Below are positions 1 through 5,357 of a stretch of DNA of 6,462 bases, piece by piece. This DNA comes from an uncultured Bacillota bacterium (lineage in GTDB: Bacteria; Bacillota_I; Bacilli_A; RF39; UBA660), in contig CANDCB010000057.1 of the NCBI GenBank assembly GCA_947383065.1, positions 1 through 6,462 on the forward strand, written 5' to 3'. The translations under genes and the position numbers were made by a program. Under the pieces are notes generated by a model. The model saw only the letters and a list, made by a program, of their open reading frames with translations. It was not told the origin of the DNA and made no database searches. How positions within the stretch are numbered: the first letter of the stretch is position 1; each line of letters begins with the position of its first letter.

Positions 1-64
1 TTTGATAAATTATATCTTTAGAAATCTTTTCATTGAAAATATTTTTTAAATTTTCTTTAGCCAT
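1..64 (-). CDS. N-terminus of a probable anti-sigma or sigma-linked protein (partial)
   Basis: An ATG at 64-62 directly follows the TAG stop of the sigma factor (TAGATG), and the frame stays open to the window edge for 21 codons, beginning MAKENLKNIFNEKISKD. A GGGGAAAGG-like ribosome binding site inside the end of the sigma gene serves this start, which implies translational coupling. The visible residues are charged and hydrophilic, as expected for the cytoplasmic N-terminal part of an anti-sigma factor. That identity is inferred only from its position behind an ECF sigma gene. The rest of the protein is outside the window, so no domain can be named. Confidence 0.6.
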   Translation of the reverse strand, partial: MAKENLKNIFNEKISKDIIYQ

Positions 65-589
65 CTACCTTTCCCCACTTTCCAAATATTTATTTAATTC
101 TTTTAATGTTCTATATAAATAGTGTTTAACATTTGATTCACTAAGTTCTAATAAAGATGCAATTTCTAATATAGTTAAATCTAAATTATAAAAAAGATAA
201 AATATCTTTGAAACGATAACCTTTTTCTTACGCAAATATTTCCATACTAATTCAGTGTCATATTTATTACTAATAGTCTTTTCAAGATCAAAATCATCTG
301 GTACTGTTTCATAAAACATCTCCTCTTTTTCTTGAAAAAAAGAAATAATCTTATTCTTATAATGAAAACGATAATAATCTTTTAACTTATTTTTAGCTAT
401 TCCTTGCAAATAATTTAAATTAATATCTTTATTTTTAGAAATCTTTTTAAATGCATCTAAATAAATATTTTGAAGAATATCCTTAACATCTTCAATATTT
501 TGACAATTACACACTATATATTTTGAAATACTTTTATATGTATCTTCATATAAAGTATTAAATTTATTTAAGGTTTCCTGACTAGCCAC
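65..589 (-). CDS. ECF-type RNA polymerase sigma factor (sigma-70 family)
   Basis: Small group-4 sigma factor that would direct RNA polymerase to a limited set of promoters. From the GTG start it is about 174 residues, usual for ECF sigmas. Region 2 fills roughly residues 7-80: the core-binding stretch holds DVKDILQNIYLDAFKKI, the DxxQxxF-type region 2.2, followed by NYLQGIAKNKLKDYYR. Region 4 is the C-terminal helix-turn-helix, LTILEIASLLELSESNVKHY, then a helix ending LKELNKYLE. No long linker separates them, so it is not a full sigma-70. I chose GTG at 589 over the in-frame ATG at 619 because GAGGTG (601-596) lies six bases before the GTG, whereas the ATG has no ribosome binding site and overlaps the candidate promoter. 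A partner gene abuts downstream, typical of a sigma/anti-sigma pair. The regulon and the inducing signal cannot be read from the sequence. Confidence 0.9.
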   Translation of the reverse strand: MASQETLNKFNTLYEDTYKSISKYIVCNCQNIEDVKDILQNIYLDAFKKISKNKDINLNYLQGIAKNKLKDYYRFHYKNKIISFFQEKEEMFYETVPDDFDLEKTISNKYDTELVWKYLRKKKVIVSKIFYLFYNLDLTILEIASLLELSESNVKHYLYRTLKELNKYLESGER

Positions 590-595
590 TATGTT

Positions 596-601
596 CACCT
601 C
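596..601 (-). promoter_or_regulatory. Ribosome binding site that decides the sigma factor start
   Basis: On the minus strand GAGGTG is followed by AACATA and then GTG at 589-587, a six-base spacing that is ideal for initiation. No such site precedes the upstream in-frame ATG at 619, where the sequence is a T-run followed by AAAAT. Confidence 0.7.
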
Positions 602-608
602 ATTATAT

Positions 609-637
609 ATATCGTTCATATTTTAAAAAAAGTTCCA
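609..637 (-). promoter_or_regulatory. Candidate ECF-type (autoregulated) promoter of the sigma gene
   Basis: The minus strand reads TGGAAC (637-632), 17 bases, then CGATA. The GAAC-type -35 element is the hallmark of ECF-sigma promoters, and the CG-led -10 resembles the CGTA/CGTC elements of Bacillus ECF sigmas, which normally have about 16 bases of spacing. Transcription would start near 603, downstream of the ATG at 619 and just upstream of the GAGGTG site. A competing vegetative reading is TATAAT at 607-602, but it lacks a recognisable -35. Autoregulation is inferred from the motif and the family habit. Confidence 0.45.
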
Positions 638-661
638 TTAAATTTAAAATTACTTCATCTT

Positions 662-692
662 AAAAAAGCAATTACTTTTTAGAATTGCTTTT
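662..692 (-). terminator. Rho-independent terminator of the DUF5131 gene
   Basis: On the minus strand AAAAGCAATT (692-683) pairs perfectly with AATTGCTTTT (673-664) across a nine-base loop, and a run of six T (667-662) follows. The hairpin contains the last codons and the TAA stop of the DUF5131 gene. It insulates the sigma gene, whose promoter lies immediately beyond. Confidence 0.85.
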
Positions 693-1412
693 CAAATATT
701 TTAAACCTTTCTTAGCTTGAGCATATTCATCATGATGATTTATTATATATTTTTTTCCATCCTTAATAAAATTAGAACCTGTTTGATGAAAATCAAATAA
801 AACATTATAACTATCACAGTCTTCTTTTATCTTTTTTACCCATGTAAAATCACAAGGTCTTGCATTTTCATAAGATTCTCCTCCCACAGAAACAAGATTA
901 ATTTCTTTACTCTTTAAATATGGTTTTAAATCAACATATTCTAAAATTGGTGAAACAAAAATATATTTATATTTAGCTTTTATCTTAATTAAAATCGGCG
1001 CTCTTAAATCCGCTTTTTCCTGACACTCACAAGTAACTGCAATAGCAACATTACTATAACCATCGCCCCAATCAGAAGGCACACATTCATTAAAACGTTC
1101 AATTCTTTTCGTACAAATTAGAAAAAGAACATCACGACGCTTTTTTATAATTTCCCAAGCTTCATCACGCCATATATCCGCTTCTTTAATAAAAAAATCT
1201 GATGTAAAACAAGTAGCCACTTCAGAATTTTCAGAAATTTTATAATCCCCACTACGATCTTTTTTTAAAGGAAGGTTAAAATTTGTCTTAGATTTTTGAA
1301 TAATATTTGTATCTTTATCACGCTTTTTATCAAAATAAAAAACGAAACAATTTAAACAACCAGGACTACATTTATGACAACCATGCCATGGGTTCCAAAA
1401 AGCTTTTTTCAT
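672..1412 (-). CDS. DUF5131 family protein (phage Gp37/Gp68-like, cysteine-motif protein)
   Basis: Full-length 246-residue member of the DUF5131 (Gp37/Gp68) family, proteins of unconfirmed biochemical role with a radical-SAM-like cysteine motif. The N-terminus has the family signature WNPWHGCHKCSPGCLNC: C12, C19 and C22 give the expected C-x6-C-x2-C, and C15 is an extra cysteine. Other family blocks are TCFTSDFFIKEADIWRDEAW (around residue 70), ICTKRIERF, SDWGDGYSNV, and near the end SVGGESYENARPCDFTWV and FDFHQTGSNF. The start is clear: AGGAGGC lies six bases before the ATG. The usual genetic partner, the three-Cys-motif partner TcmP, is not seen nearby, so this is an orphan copy. It follows trmB by only 44 bases, and the trmB terminator fills most of that gap, so expression probably depends on read-through. 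Family membership is near certain; an iron-sulfur or SAM function is inference. Confidence 0.9.
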   Translation of the reverse strand: MKKAFWNPWHGCHKCSPGCLNCFVFYFDKKRDKDTNIIQKSKTNFNLPLKKDRSGDYKISENSEVATCFTSDFFIKEADIWRDEAWEIIKKRRDVLFLICTKRIERFNECVPSDWGDGYSNVAIAVTCECQEKADLRAPILIKIKAKYKYIFVSPILEYVDLKPYLKSKEINLVSVGGESYENARPCDFTWVKKIKEDCDSYNVLFDFHQTGSNFIKDGKKYIINHHDEYAQAKKGLKYLKSNSKK

Positions 1413-1430
1413 AATTTGCCTCCTTTTACT

Positions 1431-1458
1431 AAAAAGAAAAAGCGTTAAAAGTCGCTTT
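1431..1458 (-). terminator. Rho-independent terminator at the end of trmB
   Basis: AAAGCG (1458-1453) pairs with CGCTTT (1444-1439) across an eight-base loop on the minus strand, and TTTTTCTTTTT follows. The stem overlaps the trmB stop codon. It lies directly upstream of the DUF5131 ribosome binding site, so it may act as an attenuating terminator for that gene rather than a complete stop. Confidence 0.75.
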
Positions 1459-2095
1459 AATTTATAAACTTAGCATCTACATAATATATAGGTCGACCTT
1501 CTTCATAATACTTTTTTTCAAAATCCGTCATAATATTACGTATAGATCTTTCATCATGATGTAAATCTAAACTAACTTTTTCAAAAGAATACCAATATTG
1601 CGATAAAGTCTCAAGTGAATAAGCAAAAAAACCTTTATTATCCGTTTTAAGAATAATATGCTTATCTTTTTTAAATACTTTATCATATAATTTAAGATAA
1701 GAAACATGCGTAAACCTTTTCTTCTCATCTATTTTTTTAGGCCAAGGTTCTGAAAAAGTTAAATAAATTGTTGTTATTTCATGTCCAAAAAAAGTATCTA
1801 ATTCATGAGCATCAGCATTAATCAACTTTAAATTAGGCAAATTTTTCGTACGTAAACGTTCAACTGCCTTAACCATTTGTGAATCAGATAACTCCAAACC
1901 AATAAAATTAATATTAGGATAATTAAGAGCCATATTTATAATAAAATCTCCTCTACCCATTCCTAATTCTAAATAAATATGATTATTATTCCCAAAAAAA
2001 TCTTTCCACTTCCCTTTATATTTAGTCGGCGTACTTACTAAATAAGGACTATTTTTAATTATTTTACTAGCATCTTTAATTTTATTATATTCCAT
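1457..2095 (-). CDS. trmB: tRNA (guanine-N7-)-methyltransferase TrmB
   Basis: SAM-dependent enzyme that makes 7-methylguanosine at position 46 of tRNA variable loops in the cytoplasm. From the ATG at 2095 the protein has 212 residues, normal for Bacillota TrmB. The SAM-binding loop ELGMGRGDFI starts at residue 43, a second strand follows at FIGLELS, and INADAHELDTFF marks the adenine-binding region. The tRNA-binding signature is FSEPWPKKIDEKKRFTH (from about residue 114); most relatives have DPWPKK, so Glu replaces Asp here. The substrate motif TDFEKKYYEEGRPI closes the protein. An in-frame ATG at 2116 would add seven residues, but it overlaps the -10 box and lacks a ribosome binding site. 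AGGAAG (2108-2103) instead serves the ATG at 2095. It has its own promoter and terminator and runs toward the DUF5131 gene. Confidence 0.95.
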   Translation of the reverse strand: MEYNKIKDASKIIKNSPYLVSTPTKYKGKWKDFFGNNNHIYLELGMGRGDFIINMALNYPNINFIGLELSDSQMVKAVERLRTKNLPNLKLINADAHELDTFFGHEITTIYLTFSEPWPKKIDEKKRFTHVSYLKLYDKVFKKDKHIILKTDNKGFFAYSLETLSQYWYSFEKVSLDLHHDERSIRNIMTDFEKKYYEEGRPIYYVDAKFIN

Positions 2096-2114
2096 AGATT
2101 CACTTCCTAAAAAC

Positions 2115-2123
2115 ATTATAACA
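2115..2123 (-). promoter_or_regulatory. Extended -10 promoter of trmB
   Basis: The minus strand reads TGT TATAAT, a perfect extended -10 (TGnTATAAT), with a T-run upstream and no convincing -35. Transcription starting about seven bases downstream would fall at or just before the AGGAAG ribosome binding site, leaving a leader of only about 13 bases. The surrounding 20 bases (2111-2130) match the promoter of the SDR operon at 19 of 20 positions. Confidence 0.7.
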
Positions 2124-2170
2124 CAAAAAATTTGTCTTTAACATTCTCAAGTTTTAATGTCTTTTTTATT

Positions 2171-2198
2171 AAAAGAAGATTATTATAACTAAATAATC
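2171..2198 (-). terminator. Weak candidate terminator downstream of the macro-domain gene
   Basis: GATTATT (2198-2192) pairs with AATAATC (2184-2178) across a seven-base loop on the minus strand, followed by TTCTTTT. The stem is nearly all A-T and the T tract is interrupted, so this is a weak call. It is the only hairpin in the roughly 230-base gap between the macro-domain stop and the trmB start. Apart from the trmB promoter I see nothing else there, and the short frames present are not gene-like. Confidence 0.35.
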
Positions 2199-2326
2199 AT
2201 TTACCTATTTAACATATCTCAATTTTAATCTACCTTTATTTTTAATACCGTTAAAAACTCTTTTTCTCTTTATTCATTTTGTCTTACTATATAATTTTTT
2301 TCAATATTTAAAAATTTTCTTAATAA

Positions 2327-2890
2327 TCATACTTTTAACTTTAAGTCATCTATCATATTCCAACTTATTTTTTTAGGAGGCTTCATAATTTGCCTATATC
2401 CAAGATACATCATTTCTGCAACCACTTGTGGACGAACACAACCAGTTAAACCTCCAAACATCGGTATTAAAATACTTTTAATTTTATTTTGTTTTGCAAC
2501 TATCAATGTAGTTCTCATAGATTGATATATAACTCTTGTATCTACTATCTTTTCTGGAGTTCTCATTGTAGGTGTATGAATTAAATACTGATTATCTCTC
2601 CCAGCATCTATAATAAAACTAGAACCGACAGGCTGCTCACCATAATAATTTTTCATTATATATTTTTGTACTCTTTCTTGTAATTGTTCACCGTACCATT
2701 TGGTTAAAGCCAAATCATATCCACCATCCATTATACCAAATGAATTAGCAGGAGAAACAACACATTGTACTTTTGTACTTTTCATAAATTTTTCTAGACT
2801 TTCATTTACTAATACAACATTTTCATTCTTAAAATATAATTTCAAATATTTAAATTTATTGTAATCTTGCTCAATTAAGTACATTTTCAT
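2327..2890 (-). CDS. Macro-domain protein (ADP-ribose-binding or -hydrolysing)
   Basis: A 187-residue stand-alone macro domain. Macro domains bind ADP-ribose or its derivatives, and many remove ADP-ribose from proteins, nucleic acids or Appr-1''-phosphate. The nucleotide-binding signature is VVSPANSFGIMDGGYDLAL (residues 44-62): N49 matches the conserved Asn of the NAAN motif and D55-G56-G57 the Gly-rich loop. This is the SPANSFG subfamily rather than the classical MacroD type. Further family blocks are GEQPVGSSFII, YLIHTPTMRTP (about 102-112), and the second phosphate loop IPMFGGLTGCVRP (142-154). No fused domain or membrane segment is visible. GGAAG, inside the end of the preceding remnant frame, is the ribosome binding site, ten bases before the ATG. 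It is the last gene of the accessory block. Its stop is TGA, the only intact gene here ending so. The substrate is unknown. Confidence 0.88.
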   Translation of the reverse strand: MKMYLIEQDYNKFKYLKLYFKNENVVLVNESLEKFMKSTKVQCVVSPANSFGIMDGGYDLALTKWYGEQLQERVQKYIMKNYYGEQPVGSSFIIDAGRDNQYLIHTPTMRTPEKIVDTRVIYQSMRTTLIVAKQNKIKSILIPMFGGLTGCVRPQVVAEMMYLGYRQIMKPPKKISWNMIDDLKLKV

Positions 2891-2893
2891 AAA

Positions 2894-3028
2894 CTAATCA
2901 CTTCCAAAATGTTTTTCTATTCTTTCATTGGGTTTAACGATATCATAAATATCAACAAAATCAACTACATTACCAGTTATATTATCACTTAAAGTCCATA
3001 ATTCTTCACCATTTCTATATATATTATT
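2894..3028 (-). pseudogene. Gene remnant or unconventional small ORF upstream of the macro-domain gene
   Basis: A 44-codon frame ending TAG three bases before the macro-domain ATG. Its translation is protein-like, for example RNGEELWTLSDNITGN and FVDIYDIVKPNERIEKHFG, and it contains the macro-domain gene's ribosome binding site, so the two look translationally coupled. It has no ATG, GTG or TTG in frame. Reading further upstream there is a TGA at 3031-3029 and then nine codons back to an ATG at 3058, which has no ribosome binding site. AAAAGGTG lies seven bases before an in-frame ATA, so a rare ATA start is conceivable. The simplest reading is the surviving C-terminus of a gene that was cut down. 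I do not recognise the family. Confidence 0.5.
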
Positions 3029-3083
3029 TCACCTTTTATTTTGGATTACTAGTAACATAAATGTGATAAAGTGACACTAATAT

Positions 3084-4133
3084 TTAATCAACATAATTCT
3101 TTTCATCTAATACAAATAAACACTCACTAACTGCTTGACCACGACCAAATATAAACTCAATTTTAGAAAAAATTTCTATAAATATATCTTCACAATTATG
3201 TTCTTTCATAATTTTCACATATTTATCCCACAAATTTGGATAACTGTTCCATTTATTTCTATAAATATAATTTAAAATTTCTAAAGACATTTCTCTATCA
3301 ATAGAATGGTCTAAAAGATATTCTAATATATCTTCACGAGTAGCTATCAAATTACCAATATTTATCTTTCCCTCTTTTACTAAATATTCTTGATTATGTC
3401 TCCATACACTCGCCCCATGTCCGATACTTTTTACTTTTATATAATCTTCTATTGTCTTAGGTTTTAATATATCAGCAATGTCTCTTTCAAAATCAATATT
3501 CAAAACATTTCCTATATCAACTTTATCATAATCAAATAAATAATATTTTTCACCAAATCTAACTGAAATATAATCATTAGTAAAATTCCTATAATCTTCA
3601 ACAGTTTCAAAGATATTATCAATATTTAACTTAAACGTAATATTCTTTTTTTCTTCATATAAAGCAGGTATAAATAAATAATGATTTTCTTCAAATTTAT
3701 TTTTTTCTTCAATATCACTTTTTTCATATGAACCTGCTACTATTCTTAATTCACCATAATAATTTTTTGATATAAAATTTATTAAACTCACAACATCATT
3801 ACCAATTAAATCAACATTTATAGTTTTATCTGTAATTAATTCATATGGTAAATTATATTCTAACGGATTTACCTTACTTAAACCTAATATATATAACAAT
3901 AATGAATTATTTATCATTCCTCTAAAATGATAACTAGTATTTTTATTCTTCTTTTTAAATTTATATAGAATTTCAATGATAAATAAATAACCTTTTTCAT
4001 CAAATAAATTTATTTCATTATGACACCTTTTTAATATCACTTCATCATTATATTTTTTATAGTATATTTTATCTAATTCCTCAATTAAATAATCTTTAGC
4101 CCTTAAATTTAAATCTTCATATTTCTCTAACAT
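3084..4133 (-). CDS. Stand-alone, degenerate PolC-like (DNA polymerase III alpha) core protein
   Basis: 349 residues that I align, from memory of Bacillus PolC, to its palm and finger region. Residues 36-91 (RCHNEINLF...FRGMINNS...LGLSKVNPL) match RLEKEL...SRGSVGSS...ITEVNPL almost without gaps. NLPYELITDKTINVDL (94-109) matches IPFETFLGFKGDKVPDIDL. NHYLFIPALY (150-159) fits HPGGIIVVPDY, and YYLFDYDKVDIGNVL fits the LKLDILGHDDP block. Residues 235-340 (KSIGHGASVWRHNQ...IATREDILEYLL...KIEFIF) match SGLSHGTDVWLGN...IGCRDDIMVYLI...KIKYMF. Missing are the N-terminal, PHP, exonuclease and zinc-finger parts and everything after the KYMFPKAH region. The SRGSVGSS loop is degraded to FRGMINNS. The first catalytic Asp is Asn106; D108 and possibly D201 remain. 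PolC is normally around 1,400 residues. Catalysis therefore looks lost; a DNA-binding, decoy or regulatory role is inference. The ribosome binding site is weak (GAAAG). Confidence 0.72.
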   Translation of the reverse strand: MLEKYEDLNLRAKDYLIEELDKIYYKKYNDEVILKRCHNEINLFDEKGYLFIIEILYKFKKKNKNTSYHFRGMINNSLLLYILGLSKVNPLEYNLPYELITDKTINVDLIGNDVVSLINFISKNYYGELRIVAGSYEKSDIEEKNKFEENHYLFIPALYEEKKNITFKLNIDNIFETVEDYRNFTNDYISVRFGEKYYLFDYDKVDIGNVLNIDFERDIADILKPKTIEDYIKVKSIGHGASVWRHNQEYLVKEGKINIGNLIATREDILEYLLDHSIDREMSLEILNYIYRNKWNSYPNLWDKYVKIMKEHNCEDIFIEIFSKIEFIFGRGQAVSECLFVLDEKNYVD

Positions 4134-4154
4134 AATAAACTCATTTCTTTCTAT

Positions 4155-4186
4155 AATAAAATTTTTTACTTAATAAATAAAATTTT
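4155..4186 (-). repeat. Two 11-base direct repeats upstream of the PolC-like gene
   Basis: The plus-strand sequence aataaaatttt occurs at 4155-4165 and again at 4176-4186, a period of 21 bases or two helical turns, just upstream of the start at 4133. It could be an operator, but such AT-only words are easily produced by chance in this composition. A TATTAT at 4158-4153 is a possible -10 without a clear -35. The 139-base gap 4134-4272 holds nothing else apart from the terminator at its far end. Confidence 0.25.
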
Positions 4187-4250
4187 ATCTTTTACCACCA
4201 TTTTAGGAACTTAAAATCATGAAAAACATAGCATATTTTCCAAATTATAC

Positions 4251-4274
4251 AAAAAGAAACAAAAATTGTTTCTT
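4251..4274 (-). terminator. Rho-independent terminator of the SDR-rubredoxin-YbhB operon
   Basis: AAGAAACAA (4274-4266) pairs with TTGTTTCTT (4262-4254) across a three-base loop on the minus strand, and the T tract runs from the end of the stem to 4251. It begins at the ybhB-like stop codon, and it separates this operon from the AT-rich accessory block downstream. Confidence 0.7.
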
Positions 4275-4737
4275 AACTGCCTCTTTTATATTTACATTCA
4301 ATATGACCTTTTTGTAAAATATCATTTTTTATTATTTTTAATAATTTCTTTTTAGTAGTCTTTGGCGAAATATCCAAAACTTTATCTAAAGCCAAAATTG
4401 TAAAACGATATTTATGGCAAAACCACAAAGGAGGTTTTGGGCCCTTATACTTATGATGCCCAAGAAAAGCCCTTCCTTCTACTATATTTCCATTTTTTCT
4501 AATATCACTTCTAATACTAGCACTAGGTTTAATATTCCAAGCTACCCAATGTGTATAATTTTTTATAAAAGGATGACTAATATCTTCTAAAATAATAACA
4601 AGACTTTTAGCCTCTTTTGATAAATTAGGTAAATTAAAATCTGGCGAAATATTACGACCATATCCAGTATATGCTTTATGAAGAAAACCACCATTTTTAA
4701 ATGTTGGACTACTAACTTCTAATTTCCCATATCTCAT
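4273..4737 (-). CDS. YbhB/YbcL family PEBP (Raf kinase inhibitor-like) protein
   Basis: 154-residue cytoplasmic member of the phosphatidylethanolamine-binding protein fold, bacterial YbhB/YbcL branch, whose cellular role is not settled. Diagnostic blocks are SPTFKNGG near the N-terminus, NISPDFNLPNL, THWVAWNI (62-69), FLGHHKYKGPKPP (91-103), CHKYRFTILALD (107-118) and the closing GHIECKYKR. H63, the GP-PP loop and H108 form the expected anion-binding pocket. The usual DPDAP motif is altered to EDISHP (51-56), so ligand contacts may differ. No signal peptide is seen. The start is secure: AAGGAGGTGG (4751-4742) lies a few bases before the ATG. It follows the rubredoxin fusion by 23 bases with no terminator, so it is the third gene of that operon. 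A functional link to the redox genes is not evident from sequence. Confidence 0.93.
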   Translation of the reverse strand: MRYGKLEVSSPTFKNGGFLHKAYTGYGRNISPDFNLPNLSKEAKSLVIILEDISHPFIKNYTHWVAWNIKPSASIRSDIRKNGNIVEGRAFLGHHKYKGPKPPLWFCHKYRFTILALDKVLDISPKTTKKKLLKIIKNDILQKGHIECKYKRGS

Positions 4738-4760
4738 AAAGCCACCTCCTTACAACTTTT

Positions 4761-5357
4761 TTAGTTTTTTGAAAACAAAGATTTATCTACTCCACATATT
4801 GGACAAACAAAATCATCAGGTAAAAATTCTCCATAATAAACATACCCACAAGCGTTACATACCCAAGCAGTATCTCCGTTTTCTGTCTTTACTTTTATTA
4901 ATTCATCCTTATGTTCTTGATAATAACCATAACTCATAGGATCCCCTTCTTGATAAACATCCGCTTCAATAAGCTTACCAATAAATAAAGTATGTGTTTC
5001 ATTTTCAATTGTATCTACTTTTTCACAAATCATATACCCTAATGAATCCCTTATTAACTTAAGGCCATCACTTTCATTTACTAAAACATTAGCAAACTTA
5101 TCAATATCTCTCATTGAATTTAATCCAAATGTTTTAATAATATCAGGATTAACATCTACACCAAGAACTGATAAAGCAAACAGCTTATTCTGATGCATAA
5201 GTTCATTTGTATAATTTTTCTTCATAACCGCAACAGCAATAAGCGGATTTTCTCCACTTCCAACTTGTGAAACAGCATCAACCATACATCCCCCACCATT
5301 TGTCGTTAAAACATACATTCCTTGGGATATTTTTCTCGTTATCTTTTTATTTTTCAT
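4761..5357 (-). CDS. Flavin reductase-rubredoxin fusion (high-molecular-weight rubredoxin, Hrb-like)
   Basis: 198-residue two-domain redox protein. Residues 1-150 are a flavin-reductase-like FMN-binding split barrel: [20 protein letters not shown] holds the FMN-phosphate loop and [11 protein letters not shown] follows, with [12 protein letters not shown] before the linker. Residues 164-198 are a rubredoxin: W-V-C167-x2-C170-G-Y-V-Y and C185-P-x-C188-G, the four cysteines that bind one iron, followed by DKSLF. Proteins of this layout pass electrons from NAD(P)H through FMN to rubredoxin, and then to flavodiiron-type oxygen or NO reductases in anaerobes such as Moorella. No flavodiiron gene is in this window. 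The ATG at 5357 overlaps the SDR stop by one base (TAATG), so translation is coupled. The oxygen or NO detoxification role is inferred from the family. Confidence 0.92.
   Translation of the reverse strand: MKNKKITRKISQGMYVLTTNGGGCMVDAVSQVGSGENPLIAVAVMKKNYTNELMHQNKLFALSVLGVDVNPDIIKTFGLNSMRDIDKFANVLVNESDGLKLIRDSLGYMICEKVDTIENETHTLFIGKLIEADVYQEGDPMSYGYYQEHKDELIKVKTENGDTAWVCNACGYVYYGEFLPDDFVCPICGVDKSLFSKN

Noticed and set aside
1490..1499. Ten-base palindrome AGGTCGACCT
   Set aside because: It lies inside the trmB coding region and encodes the conserved GRP; there is no second copy or context for an operator.
2117..2326. Short frame MNKEKKSF and a 19-codon extension after the macro stop as hidden peptides
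   Set aside because: No ribosome binding site, very low complexity AT-rich codons, and nothing resembling a conserved protein.
2894..3058. TGA read as Trp (Mycoplasma-type code) to join the broken frame and to extend the macro-domain protein
   Set aside because: All Trp codons in the intact genes, including the macro-domain protein and conserved trmB and rubredoxin positions, are TGG, and conserved genes are not interrupted by TGA. The macro-domain stop at TGA gives a normal family length.
3059..3083. GTGA repeats in the gap after the PolC-like stop as a terminator or operator
   Set aside because: The pairing is imperfect and no T tract follows on the minus strand.
4240..4260. TATAAT at about 4244-4249 on the minus strand as a promoter for the PolC-like gene
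   Set aside because: It lies more than 100 bases from the start, has no TGn or -35 partner and overlaps the terminator's T tract; it is possible but not supportable.
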